64,000 nucleotides of DNA, from contig NC_064761.1 of NCBI RefSeq assembly GCF_011397635.1, forward strand, positions 36,730,143 to 36,794,142, written 5' to 3'. Of this stretch, positions 1 to 20,039 are shown one piece after another. Each line of letters opens with the position of its first letter. Position 1 is the stretch's first letter. The translations under genes and the position numbers were made by a program. This DNA is from Epinephelus fuscoguttatus (lineage: Eukaryota; Chordata; Actinopteri; Perciformes; Serranidae). The notes under the pieces are model-generated. The model searched no databases. It was not told the origin of the DNA and saw nothing but the letters and a program-made list of their open reading frames with translations.

Positions 1-770
1 TCTTTATCAGCACTTTCCCCTGTTATCCCTTGTCTCTTTTTCCTGTTTATTTGGCTGAGCTATCAGTCAATATGCAGAGTCTATCCAATAGCTACTGTTA
101 CATTTTAAAAAATGTTTTCATCTTTGTCACCATGGATAATGTTTAGCTTTAAGCTCAGGCCAGTTTGTTCATAATTGCTAGCAGTTAATGTTATTCTTAC
201 TTTCTTGTTCTTGAGTTTTTTTTCCCTTTGTATATTATGAGTCTGATCACTTCAGCCGCTCATCCACAATTTGAAGGGCATGCCATAATTATATGTTGTC
301 ACTTCTATGTTGTGATATGCTTTGTTTTAGTGTGTGTGTATTACATTTTTCACATGGGCTTTTACATATACCACACATTCAGTGTTTTATGATGAATTAT
401 GACTTCTCATCAGTATAATGAGCTAGAAGAAGTTTTAAATATATATACCACAGAGTTGTGTCTTGCTGATTAGCTCAGTGAGATAGAGCATAGGCTCTTA
501 TGCAGAATGCCACCTTTTTTTTATCTTCCTACACTCTGCTTGTTGCTCAGAATTGCCTAATTTTGCCTAAAATTGCCCAGCCTGACCATTGCTGCGCAGC
601 AGCTATAATTTTTCACCTAGTTATCTTGTTAAAAAGTCTCACCCTTTTCTGCACTGGAGCACATCAGGTACTGCTTCTTGGTGATGTCCCCACCACCGCA
701 ACATTAGCCCCTACCCCTTCCAGCCTTATGTGACTCATGTGGGTCATTAATTCATTTTTATGTAGCCATT
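1..770. other. upstream flank of shisal2a, no gene seen
   Basis: AT-rich sequence with no convincing coding exon. A short tRNA-A-box-like string near 472-492 has no matching B box. The only open frame (about 500-733) shows no recognisable domain and no splice context. It probably holds upstream regulatory DNA of the shisal2a gene, but no site could be assigned. Confidence 0.5.
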
Positions 771-995
771 GATGGATGCAGCCTGCAGTGAGAGAGAGGA
801 AGAGAGACGCACAGAGAGGGAGAGTCAGTGTGTGGCACCTCCATGCAGTCAGTCTGGAGTGTGCAGCTCCAGGATCAGACTCTCCTCAGCCGCTGATGCG
901 GAGTTGCAGCGATGGGAGATGCGCAGGATGAGAGCGGGTGTTAATGTGCGCCACACAGCATCCGGCTGTCCATGTGCGGACAGCCTGTATCCGAT
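771..995 (+). promoter_or_regulatory. probable 5' UTR / proximal promoter of shisal2a
   Basis: A GC- and purine-rich stretch lies directly upstream of the first coding exon, unlike the AT-rich flank. No TATA box is obvious. An upstream ATG at 972 is in frame with the main start but in poor context (T at -3). The transcription start cannot be placed from sequence alone. Confidence 0.4.
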
Positions 996-9525
<8,530 letters not shown>

Positions 9526-10290
9526 ACTGGTGGACAAAAACAAATATTTTTATGGTGATGAATCATAAGTCCTTAAAGAAGGACGTTTACTGACTATTTG
9601 CAAACAGATCATTTCATGGTTTTAATTGGCTTTGGATGGATGAGACCTGACCTGAGTTGTGATACATTTATTAGAGCTCATTTCCTTTGAAATGTCCCTC
9701 AAGTCCAGAGGTTGTTAAGACTTGCTGGTCATGCATTTTATGTGTCTGAAGGACTGAAAACAACATGCAGAATTCATCACTTGTTTTCAAAAGTAGATCC
9801 TTTGGGAAATGAACTCAAAGCACTCTCTGAATGATGATTAACTGTTTGACATTATGGACTCAAGACATGTTTCTGTTAAACCTGAGAGACAACAACTTTG
9901 TGGAGAGTCTGTGCCTAAACTGTGCTGTGTTCTCCATTTATCTGTGCCTGTTCTGGTCTCTTCTTGTTTAATGTCCTGGCTCTGAACTTTTACAGTGTGT
10001 CTCCTTCAACAAGGTCAGAATGCAGCAGCTATTGTAGGCTTCTTACTGTTTTTAAAAGACAACATCACATCACACCAATCCTGGCTTCTCTCCATTGATC
10101 ACTTTGAAAGCTTTATAGCAGAATTGTTTTAAATGTAATTTTACAATGTCAGATGTTCTTGTTAAACATAGCCAAAGTTTCAAATTGTAAACGTATGTAA
10201 AAGAAACCCCTGTGAGCAAAAACCTCAGGATTTAAACCATTCTGAATATTCCTGTTTCCAACATTGGTCCACGTGGTTTCTTTCAGGTCC
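9526..10290. other. shisal2a 3' UTR and flank
   Basis: Sequence after the stop codon; no intron or second gene is visible. The 3' end of the transcript is not identified because no canonical AATAAA appears close by. Confidence 0.4.
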
Positions 10291-10293
10291 ATG

Positions 10294-10637
10294 TCATTGG
10301 TCCGACATCCCATTAGTCCGACGGTCCGCAGTGCTGAACGGCTCCCGGCGGGCGTATTTCTGCCTTGATGGTGTGCCGTGACTGGCTCTGGGTCAGCTGG
10401 GAAAGGCTTGAGGCGAAGCAGGCTCACAGCTTATGTGTTTGTCACTTTCTTTTTCATTTTAACCCACACCATGATCTTTTCCTGACCCTAACCAAGTGGT
10501 TTTTGTGCCTAAACCTAACCAGACCTTAACCACAGGGCATCATGATGATTTCGGAACAACGGGTTTAATATGGTCAGAACAATGGGATGTCGGACCAATG
10601 GGATGTCGGACCAATGGGATGTCGGACCAATGGGCAG
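10294..10637. mobile_element. MITE-like element with iterated terminal repeat
   Basis: The left end reads CATTGGTCCGACATCCCATT and the right end carries its inverse as three head-to-tail copies of a 16-bp unit (AATGGGATGTCGGACC at 10581-10628) plus a partial fourth. The core contains a GTGCCTAAACCTAACC motif shared with the repeat at 13247. No coding capacity. Confidence 0.6.
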
Positions 10638-10796
10638 TTCCCGCTTCTTTCTATGGTCATCTGCTCCAGGCACACCACTGCAAGTGTTTACATAACATAC
10701 ACTGCTACACGTAGCTACATACTAACATCAGGGAAACTTGGTTGCTCATGTTGTTAATTTCTCCGTGATTTCAGATCATATTCCTGCCAGAACATG

Positions 10797-11830
10797 TCCG
10801 GTTGTCACGGGTATGATAAGAACCCAATTGCAGCACTGTAAACAGAAGGAGAGTTTGTAATAGGCTTTGATGAAACCACTTGTCAAACACAGAGTGAGCA
10901 GAGTGAGCAGGTGAAACAACAGTTTGTGTCGTGTTGAGCCTTCCAAGACATGGGTGCACCTGGTGTGACACGCTGAAGCTGAGAGCAGGTGAGTCAGTGG
11001 GGTCTGCTGAAAGCACGCTAACAGCAAACAGTTCCAACGTGTGCAGTGGGACTGTGAGGGAGCAGACGGGAGACGGTGTTGGATGAGAAGGAAATCCAAA
11101 ACCAGGGGTACTCACAGGAGAAGCTGCCACACCAGTGTGAAGCCGCTCATCAGCAGGGAGAGACCTGTCAGTGGCAATGAGTGGAATCTACAACGCACAC
11201 GCAAAGGTGGTCCACAACACAAAAGTCCACAGGTGGATGAACAGGTAAACTCACTATGGAGAGCTGGGTGACAATCGGGGAACAGGCCAGTAAGGCAAAA
11301 GCAGAGCTCTTGATCTGGGACAGAGGGCTGAGTGTTTTACCAGGGAGTAGATGAAGCAGGAGAGTCAGACAGGCGAGGTCGATAACAAGGAAGCAGTCTG
11401 GGAAGAAACTCTGGAAAGTCTTGATATGAATGACAAAGAACAAGGAGAGTCTGTGAAGCGGGAGTCTTTGTACTGGCAGGAGGTAATGATCCACAGGTCA
11501 GGGGCATTAGCTTGATGAGACGGTTGTGGTGCAGCAGCAGGAGTGGGAGATCTGTGGACAGGTGAAGAGGTGGGGTCAGTGAAAAACTACTGAGTGAGCT
11601 GAGAAGATGGCGTTTATGGCAGGTGCAAAGTGCCCACAGTTTCAAAGCTTTTATTGGTGATATTTCACAGCACAAAGTGGCTATTCTCTGTTACAGTCAT
11701 TCCCCGGTTGCAGAGTGGAAGACCTGGAGACACTGGCCAATCAGAGCAGACTGGGCTTTTTGTGAGGGGAACTTAAACAGACAGGTGCTAAAATGGGGCG
11801 TTTCAGACAGAGGGTGAATACAGGTGTTCC
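10797..11830. other. repeat-like intergenic block, family not identified
   Basis: A/G-rich text beginning near TTGTCACGGGTATG looks like one strand of a teleost LTR-like repeat. Overlapping open frames of 100-120 residues on the minus strand are Leu/Ser/His-rich, compositionally simple and domain-free, and are not called as genes. Confidence 0.35.
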
Positions 11831-12167
11831 AGCACAGACTGTATGAGGAAAATAAAATGTTTTTTGACCCTTAAAGCATGTAAATGTGTATTCTGGATTT
11901 CTACTAAAATAACTATGAACCTGAGAATGAGAATAGCTCCTCTTTAAATCTAAAGGTGACTGTACTTTTGAGGAGATAAGGTTTGCAGAATTAGAGACTT
12001 CTTTTCAATCAGTTCTTGAAACCTATTTTTTTATACTTGCTTTTATGTGATGTCGTCTTTTTATTGTCAGTGTCTTATTGCTTTTATTGTGATGCCTCCT
12101 TGCCAGCAATTGCTGCAGCCAGAAGCATTATGTTCTGGGTTGTCTGTCCATCTGTATGCACATCCCA

Positions 12168-12824
12168 TTCTTGTGAACGCAATATCTCAAGAACGCCACA
12201 AGGGAATGTCTTCAATTTGGGCACAAATGTTCACTTGGACTCAAGAATGATCTGATTATGTTTTGGTGGTTATATGTTAAAGGTCAAGGTCACTGTGATC
12301 TTGTCTGTCTCGTTCTTGTGATCCTGATATCTCAAGAACATCTCGAGCGATTTTTTTCAAATTTGGCACAAACATTTACTTAAACTCATTGATGAACTGA
12401 TTCGATTTTGGGGGTCAAAGGTTAAGGTCACTGTGACCTTGCATCTGTCTCATTCTCAAGAACACCTTAAGAAAATTTCCTCAAATTTGGCACAAACGTT
12501 TACTTAAACTCATTGATGAACTGATTCGATTTTTGGGGTCAAAGGTTAAGGTCACTGTGACCTTGCGTCTGTCTCATTCTCAAGAACACCTCGAGGGAAT
12601 TTTTTCAAATTTGGCACAAACGTTTACTTAAACTCATTGATGAACTGATTCGATTTTGGGGGTCAAAGGTTAAGGTCACTGTGACCTTGCGTCTGTCTCA
12701 TTCTCAAGAACACCTTGAGAAAATTCCCTCAAATTTGGCACAAACGGCCACTTGGACTCCAAAATAAACTGATTAGAATTTTGTGGTCAAAGGTCAAGGT
12801 CACTGGGACCTCACAAAACATGTT
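12168..12824. repeat. 124-bp tandem array with nuclear-receptor palindromes
   Basis: Five head-to-tail units each carry CTCAAGAAC, AAATTTGGCACAAA, ACTGATT and AAGGTCACTGTGACCTT-like segments. Palindromes start at 12287, 12425, 12549, 12673 and 12797; the last four are exactly 124 bp apart. Three (12425-12439, 12549-12563, 12673-12687) read AGGTCACTGTGACCT, a perfect inverted repeat with a 3-bp spacer. Similar text is common in fish genomes, so function is uncertain. Confidence 0.85.
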
Positions 12825-12829
12825 TTTGG

Positions 12830-13246
12830 CCATAACTCAATAATTCATATATTAATTATGATGCAGTTTTAAACAAATGTCTAATCGCTTCACTGTGACA
12901 TCATACTGTTCTGCAAAAACATTTCTGGCCATTACTCAGCATCATATCTCAGGAACAGAAGGGGAGACATTTGGTCAGATATTGAATTGGTGACACTAAT
13001 CCTCAAATTGTGCTGACAGTGAAGATCTGCTGCTGGGGGGCAGATTAGTGTGAAGCATCCATGTTTTCACAGACATGGATGTAAACTGTAACTGAAATCT
13101 AACTGGTTCACAGAAGCTTACAGCAGCAAAGTGGTAACTGTAGTTATTTTTATTTATTTGTAAATAATTTTGTCTTTTGTTTGGCCCTATTGTTTGGCTT
13201 TCTGTTGTTTTATTGTCTTCGGGTTATCCTGCTTTTGGTTTGTCCA
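12830..13246. other. intergenic, nothing assigned
   Basis: AT-rich sequence with no gene and no repeat that I can name. Confidence 0.4.
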
Positions 13247-13410
13247 TAGCCCAGTCGCCAAAGGGAAATGGCGTTGGCATTGTATGTCTCTGCAAACCAC
13301 GGGTATGTACGATTTGTATATTTCATACATATATCAAATCTTTTCAAAACCATAACCAACTGTTTTTGTGCCTAAACCTAACTACTCCTGAACCACAGTG
13401 TTGTTGAAGC
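13247..13410 (+). mobile_element. solo end of the 3056-type repeat family
   Basis: Begins ATAGCCCAGTCGCCAAAG, then GTTGGCATTGTATGTCTCTG and CAAACCACGGGTATGTACG, matching the inverted right end of the element at 3056-5196. It continues into GTGCCTAAACCTAACT text and then decays; no minisatellite units are present. Confidence 0.6.
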
Positions 13411-13419
13411 AAAGTGTCA

Positions 13420-14630
13420 ACATATCTGCTACATATTAAAGCAAATTCAACGTATCCGTGGTTTAAAGAAATGAACAATGGCAACACTGGCAATTGGGTT
13501 GTTTTCTTTTAAAGTGTGTTGTAAACTTTGTTTTTAAGGGTGCTATATTAAAAAAAGGGTTATTATTATTAGTATTATTATTGATGTTTTGTAATAAAAA
13601 ATGTTTCATTGAAGTGTTAATTGAGAAACAAAAACCATTATGAGAGATGAAAAGAAAACTATTCAACTACCCCCACATTGCACACATTTCTCTGACAGAG
13701 CCACTACACACAGAGGTCAGTTTACTCATCATGACTCTGAGATCACCTCGATGGTCACACGCTAGAACAGTTTGTGTTTTGCTTTGATGGGGCTGAAGGA
13801 GAAACCAGAGCTTCATGTTGTAGCTGCAGATTCTCATATTGTGCAATGACTGCTCACTTCATTTTAAGAACAAAGACGTAATGTCAGTCAGATGACTTCA
13901 TCAGCACATTAAAGACTCCGTTAGCACAGCTAGTTCTGTTTACTGTCAGTGTGTTTATAGCAAGATAAGTGGCAGCTCAAGTGCCTCAGACCGATAAATG
14001 TGTATTTTCCAGAGTAATTATTAAAGGCTATGAACTACACATGCCTGTGTGTTGCTTCTTACTTTGATGCTTCACTTTGATCTCACCACACCTTCAGCAC
14101 TATCTATAGATTACATTTTCCTCTGACTTCATGTAATGCATTTTTTATGAGTCCAAGCACCAAAGTCAGGTTATTTATTCTCTGTTGTGTGATGTTTTTT
14201 GATCATATGGAAAAATCCAACAACTCAAGTTCACAATTTTCTTTAGTTTCAAAATGAACACTTTTTACGTTGTAGGAGAAAATGAACGTACATTTAAATA
14301 TGATACCCAGTGATTCTTATTTCTTCTGTTGTTTTGAGCAGTGCGCAGCAGCTCAGGCTGATGTGCTTTGATCTTTAGGCTGTCAGATAGTTAACTGCTG
14401 TTAACTACTGAAAAAGAGAATGTGATTCCAAGAATCTGGAGTATGTGGGAGGCAGTGGAGCCAAAAAGACCAACATAAGGTGTCTGTTAAGAGCGTAATA
14501 ATTGGGAACAATTTCATTTTCAATCTATTAAACCACTTGTGAAAGAAGTATTTTGATCCTTTATGTATTGTACATTGTAAAATTAGTGAGCTACAAGTAC
14601 AAATTCCACATGAAATATCACATATATCAC
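13420..14630. other. intergenic, nothing assigned
   Basis: AT-rich, with a short ATT/ATA run near 13560-13585. No gene, splice structure or identified repeat. Confidence 0.45.
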
Positions 14631-14635
14631 GAGTC

Positions 14636-14950
14636 CGGTCGCCAGGAAAAAATGTTAGCATTGTACGTTTCGGCAAACGACGGATGCTCTCCATTTGTAT
14701 GTTTCATATCTATCCTATCGGTGTTTCTAAAGTGGCATGGTACATGGCCTGACTTTGTCATCACAAGGTGGAGGGGTGGTGGATGGCGTGAAACCTTGGC
14801 GAGACAGCTGCCAAGTTGCAGACAGTTGTTCAAGACCAACAAACAACGAACTGTTTGTTTTCAGTGAGACATCAAAGCATTTCCAGCCGTGATTGTTCTG
14901 CTGAAAAAGTGCGTTTTTGTCAAGACATTGGCAGAATTTCCAGCTATGTG
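14636..14950 (-). mobile_element. partial copy of the 3056-type element, inverted
   Basis: Begins TCCGGTCGCCAGG, ATGTTAGCATTGTACGTTTC. It then carries, in reverse sense, the non-repetitive right arm found at 4980-5190 (including GGCAGCTGTCTCGCC in the other orientation) and finally about two units of the 57-bp motif before truncation. This shows the minisatellite unit is an internal part of the family, amplified only in the intron 1 copy. Confidence 0.65.
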
Positions 14951-15059
14951 TAAATAATGGACGTAGCTACTCTGACATCACCCAGTGGTTTGAGGACTGC
15001 TATTTTCAAGCCTCAAATTTGGCATTTCGGTCATCTTGGTTTTTTTAAACCAGAAGTGA

Positions 15060-16380
15060 CCGTATTTGGACGAGACACTGAAGCTGTGGGAAGTGAGGTG
15101 TGGATCTGACTCACAGACAGCCTCTCACTTAAGCAACTTTAGGCCTAGATTTGTCATCCCTGTGTTTCCTGTTTTATTTTGGTTACCATTGTGTCGTCTC
15201 GTTTCAGATCCCGTGTCCTGTCAAGTTTCCCTACTTACTAGTCTCGCTTGACCAGCCTCCCTTACTTCGGAATGGGAGTCTGGGGACATTCGTTTTTCGT
15301 TTTGTAATAGAAATGGGCGGGGTTATCCAGACCACGTGACGGTGTTGCCATAGGTACGGCACGTGTGTTGCATGTCACAGAGACATTGCAGCTCTGCAAT
15401 ATAGCTGAATCAAATTAAATAATATTCATTTTAATCTCTTCTTGCGATGCACTGAACACTTCCTTTTCTGTTGTACTACAGGGTGTAAGGCAAAGCTAAT
15501 CAGCCGTTGGTCAAGGAAGTACAGAAGTACACGGATTTGGATCCAATCACATCACTGCTGCTGGGAGCCAGCACTAGTTCTATTACAACTTTCCTTATGG
15601 GAATGTCCACAGACAACAGAGTCAGCCAGCGTGCTGACGTCACCGGCGTCTGTGTAAGAGACTACCTACTTACTTGCGCCGCCCTAATGTCTTTCATCTG
15701 TGTCTCAATAGACCTTTTTAGATAGGAATTGTGCAAATTTGCAGAAAAGCCCAATCAGTCTTTTTTCAGCATTGGCAGTGTGAAAACAAAATCGGGGAGT
15801 GCAGCAAAATGCCGCCTACCTTTGTTTATACAGAATGCGCCTTTTTCGGGGCAATGGGGGGCGTGAGCAAGTAACAAAACATGTAGCTCAGCCTGTGGCG
15901 TAAACAGTGACGTACTCTGAGGGAAGCCGTGGCTGGTCAGTCCTTCGGCAATTCTCTCATAAGTTGGCCCGTCCTTCACCGTTCCCGTCATTTGACGGTT
16001 AATGGCCTTGCGAGGACAAGGCCTTGTCTCCCCAGTTGCTCATTTTTACAGTGTCTGTCAGGTTTGCGTTTTCCTCTTGCTACTAGCTGCTCATTCCTGC
16101 TATCAGCTGTTTCCTGTTAGTCCACCGCCAGTGGGTCGCATATGCGGCGTCATCAACAGCTCCTCCCACCAGTAATCAACAGCCCCTCCCGTGGCAGAAG
16201 GCCACCTCGTTCTTTTTAAACCAAAAAGGTTCCACCAATATGTCTACCCCTACGCGGAGGAAAATTGGGCACCTTGGATCAACTCGCCAATCCGGCTCTG
16301 TGTGTCTAAACGCTCGCAGGTTTGCGAGCAAAATGGCCCAACATTCGCTGAAAATCCGGCAATGTAAAAGGGGCTGAAGT
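15060..16380. other. nested repeat region, boundaries unclear
   Basis: Starts of TIR-like sequences (CTAGTCTCGCTTGACCAG near 15239) and C/T-rich LTR-like text at 15150-15230 and 16020-16130 alternate, suggesting several elements inserted into one another. No terminal repeats could be paired with confidence and no gene is visible. Confidence 0.35.
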
Positions 16381-16725
16381 GTTTCACCTGTGTCTCATTG
16401 TCTCCCTTGTCTGAGTTTATTTAGGTCCCTGTCTCCCCCTTGTTTGTTGCCAGATCGTCTTTACAGTTGTGAGAGTTTGAGCGTTTCCCTAGTGTTCCCT
16501 GTGTGTGTGTTTGTGACCATTTTTGCTTGTGACCTCCCTTTTTGCCTGTCGTTTTTGGATACTTTTTCCTGCGTGACTGACTACCTGTGTAGAAGCCCTG
16601 AACTTTCATCTGAGTGTGTGAGTCAGCTTAGTGAGACCATCTCCAGTTTGTGCTTGACAGGGGGTCTGTGGGGATTTACTCTGTTTTTGAGCCAGTCTCA
16701 AGTGGTCATTCAATGAACTGCAGTT
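16380..16725 (+). repeat. LTR-like C/T-rich repeat
   Basis: Text beginning GTGTTTCACCTGTGTCTCAT resembles solo-LTR-like repeats frequent in teleosts. A 108-codon frame through it is Ser/Leu/Cys-rich, domain-free and typical of such repeats. No duplication or partner LTR was found. Confidence 0.35.
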
Positions 16726-16739
16726 TTTTGTACTACTGC

Positions 16740-18285
16740 ATTGGCCTTATTTTTCAGCTTGGGAGGCGAACAGAACTGAACAGAAAGTAATATTGATCTA
16801 TGCTCTCCTCAAAGCCAGGCTCTATTGACAAAAACATGACCCTTGAATTACGACGTCCAAAAAAACAATGCTAAAAAACCACAATAACAAATTTCTGTGA
16901 GCAAAAAGAAAGCAACTTAATCTAACTTTTCTTTTTTAATGGAGATTACTTCAAAGTAATTGTGGGAAGGGGACTAATTGAGTTGACAAGACTGTGGAGT
17001 CATGGTGACTCTGAAAATATTGAGAAAATATCCTCCCATAAATGCTGTTACTGCCTTTATTTATCCAAGAGGTCTTATGTGGGGTTGAATAAATGTAATT
17101 TGTCTCTTTTTGCTCTCTGCGTCTCTGCAAACAAATTCTCCTGCATTTGGAAACATTAGCTATGAAAGGTACAACAGGGTGAGCGTATAATTGGTGCGGC
17201 TCTAAAGGTAACTAAAAATGTACAAGCACAAAATGGATGATGCATTAGCAAATCAAAAATGTGATCTCATAGACACATAGGAGCTTAGCTACCATCCAGA
17301 CAGGATTTAAGGTATATGAACACTTCACAAAAGTAAACCCCCAAGTCTATGCACCTGGTAAACAATTGCATTAGCATGATCAGGCGCCACCTCAGGATCC
17401 GGTACCTAGGTATCATTATACATCTTTGTAATTAGCACTAGCTAGAACATGCCAAGGTTGCTGAAATCCAAATTGACCCCAAAAATACTGAGGAAGTGAC
17501 GTGAGTGTCCTCGCTGGTTACATAATGTAATTTAGGGAGTAGAGACAACAGTCCGATACAAGGACAGGCGGTGATGGTGCAAACAGGCTGATAATGTTGA
17601 CAAGGTACATGCAGAGATGTTTAGGCAAGAGAAGAGACAAGAACAACATATACTGAGATCAAATAGGAACAGTGCCAAGGACAGGGTGATGTAAACTTCA
17701 TGAGCGGACTGCCTGATGATTCAAACTCTGTAAGAGAACTGCAAAGAGCAGACACAGTCTCCTTTTCCTTGTTGATGGCAAAGTACAGCTAAAACAAGGT
17801 CATTTATAAAACGTATTTGTGCAGACACAGAGCACTCAGACACTGATTTTGCGAACGAGCTGGCTGGCTCTGCAGGATGCAGACAGCACTAGATGATCTC
17901 CTGTCGGGGAATGTCTGGTTTTAATGCTTCAGCGCAGTCAGAGATGATGGGATTGAAAATAGAAAGAAACTCGTAACCTGGGGAAAAAGACGAACCCATG
18001 AGAATGATAAAGTTAGGTGATCTTATAGTTAGGTTTAAAAAAAATCATGCAGCTCCAAAATTACAGACAAAAACAGATCAACTTACAGCTTCGTTCGACA
18101 TTTGAAGGTGCACAAAGAGCAAATGAAGAAGTCAAGGCTAATATTAACATAGTTATGGACTGTTCTCAACTTATCAGAGGATGGGGGTGGCTGGGATATG
18201 ACCTTTTTTTTTTTTTTACCTTCCTCTATTGGACATCCCCCTTTTTGCAGCACCCTCCCCCCCCTTATGGTAAACAGTAAATGGA
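16740..18285. other. intergenic, nothing assigned
   Basis: No exon, RNA gene or repeat that I can name; a T-homopolymer of about 12 lies near 18205. Confidence 0.4.
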
Positions 18286-18596
18286 CTTGCACTTGTATAG
18301 TGCCTTTTAGTACTCCAACACAGTCAAATTCACCCATTCACACACTGGTGGCTGAGGCTACCATGCAAGTTGCCACCTGCTACACAGCTTTAACACACTC
18401 ACACACCAGTGGAACAGCCAATATGAGCAAGGCATGGTTTATTATTTATAACAAACAGTCCCTTCGGAGTTTTTCATGTTCTCCCCATGTCAACTGGGTT
18501 TTCTCGGGGTACTCCAGCTTCCTCCCACAGTCCAAAGACATGCAGGTTAATTGGTGACTCTAAATTGGCCGCAGGTGAGAATGTGAGTGTGAATAA
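18286..18596. mobile_element. retroelement tail and SINE fragment
   Basis: 18286-18440 has GTAAATGGACTTGCACTTGT and CACACACTGGTGGCTGAGGC, text typical of fish LINE/SINE 3' regions. 18470-18595 matches the middle of the tRNA-derived SINE at 44439 (CCTCCCACAGTCCAAAGACA, CATGCAGGTTAATTGGTGAC). Both are truncated. Confidence 0.6.
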
Positions 18597-20035
18597 TAAA
18601 TAATAATACATTTTATTTATATAGCGCTCTTACAGCTCTCAAAGACGCTTTCCATTTAAACAAAGAAAAGAAGTACATACATATAAGTGCAAAGAGATAA
18701 ACAGAAGACAAGGATGATATCCAACAACAAGGTGCAAAAGCATAGAGCAAAACATAGAAAAAAAGAAAAAAGGGGGGTACATGAGAAACAGAGAATGAAA
18801 AGCTAATGTTTAAAGGTTAAAAGCGGATTTGAAAATGTGGGTTTTAAGGAGTGATTTGAAGGTGGATGGATCTGGACAGTTACGGATGTGTATAGGGAGG
18901 GTGTTCCAGAGGGAGGGGGCGGCTATGGAGAAGGCTTTGTCGCCCCAGGTTCAGTGCTTGGTCCTGTGTGGAGGCGAGAGTAGGTTTTTGTCGGATGATC
19001 AAAGGTTGCGGGAGGGAGTGTGGTGGTGGAGCATATCCGTGAAGTAGGAGGGGGCCTGGCTGTGGAGGGCTTTGTGGGTGAGGAGGAAGAAGTTGATTCT
19101 GTATGGGACAGGGAGCCAGTGTAGGTTTTGCAGGACTGGGGTTATATGTTCACAAGAGCAGGTGTGGGTGAGGAGGCGGGCAGCAGAGTTCTGGATGTAC
19201 TGAAGTTTGTTGAGGACTTTGGATGATGAGCCGTAGAGGATGCTGTTGCAGTAGTCGAGTCTTGAGGTGATGAAAGCATGGATGAGAGTTTCAGCGGCAG
19301 AGAAGGAGAGTAATGGATGGAGACGGGCAATATGTCTGAGGTGAAAGAAGGCAGTTTAGGTGAGACGGCTGATGTGATGTTCAAATGAGAGGTTATTGTC
19401 AAAGATGATACCAAGGTTACGGATGAATGGGGAGGGAGAGAGGGTGGTGTTGTCGATGCTGAGGGTGAAGTTTTGTGTTGATGTAGAGAGGGATTTTGGG
19501 CTGATGAGTATTATTTCAGATTTGTCACAGTTCAGTTTGAGGAAGTTGGTTTGCAGCCATGATTGGAGTTCAGTCAGACAGTTGGTGAGGGTAGAGCGGG
19601 TGGCCGGGGTGATGGATTTTGTGGAGATGTAGATTTGGATGTTGTCAGCGTAGCAGTGGAAATGGAGACGATGACGAAGAATGATAGAACCAAGGGGGAG
19701 TAAGTAGATGATGAAGAGGAGAGGACCAAGCACCGAGCCCTGAGGGACACCTTGAAGCAGGGGGACGGTGGAGGACGTGCAGTTGTTGACATGGATAAAC
19801 TGATGTCTGTCAGTGAGGTATGATTTGAGCCAGGAGAGAGCAGAGCCAGTGATGTTGAAGGAGGTTTGTAGACGGGACAGCAGAGTGGTGTGGTTGGTCA
19901 AAGACAGCAGTGAGGTCAAGGAGGATGAATATGCTGAGGTGGCCAGAGTCGGCAGAGAGGAGGAGGTCGATTTTGAAATGGTTCATACGGTTCATGAGAG
20001 CGGAGGTGGGTCTTGATTTGGGAGGCGACAACATG
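18597..20035 (-). mobile_element. L2-clade-like LINE, degenerate 3' part with RT
   Basis: The minus strand encodes the later part of a non-LTR reverse transcriptase: fingers/palm block with GVPQGSVLGPLLF, catalytic motif reading YADNIQIY, DKSEIILISP, then a frame with LDYCNSILYG, NSAARLLT, LHWLPVPYRI and FKSLLKTHIF. Frameshifts near 19900 and a stop near 19356 break the frame, and the second catalytic Asp of YADD is Asn, so the copy is inactive. The 3' end is TTTTATTTATATAGCGC-type text followed by an (ATT/ATA)n tail. Clade assignment is from motif memory. Confidence 0.85.
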
Positions 20036-20039
20036 TTCC

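Noticed and set aside
470-495. tRNA-like A box (TAGCTCAGTGAGATAGAGCA)
   Set aside because: No B box or acceptor stem follows at the right distance; probably a SINE or chance remnant.
10771-11675. Overlapping 107-119 codon minus-strand frames
   Set aside because: Overlapping frames in the same stretch, low-complexity Ser/Leu/His composition and no domain; they lie in repeat-like DNA.
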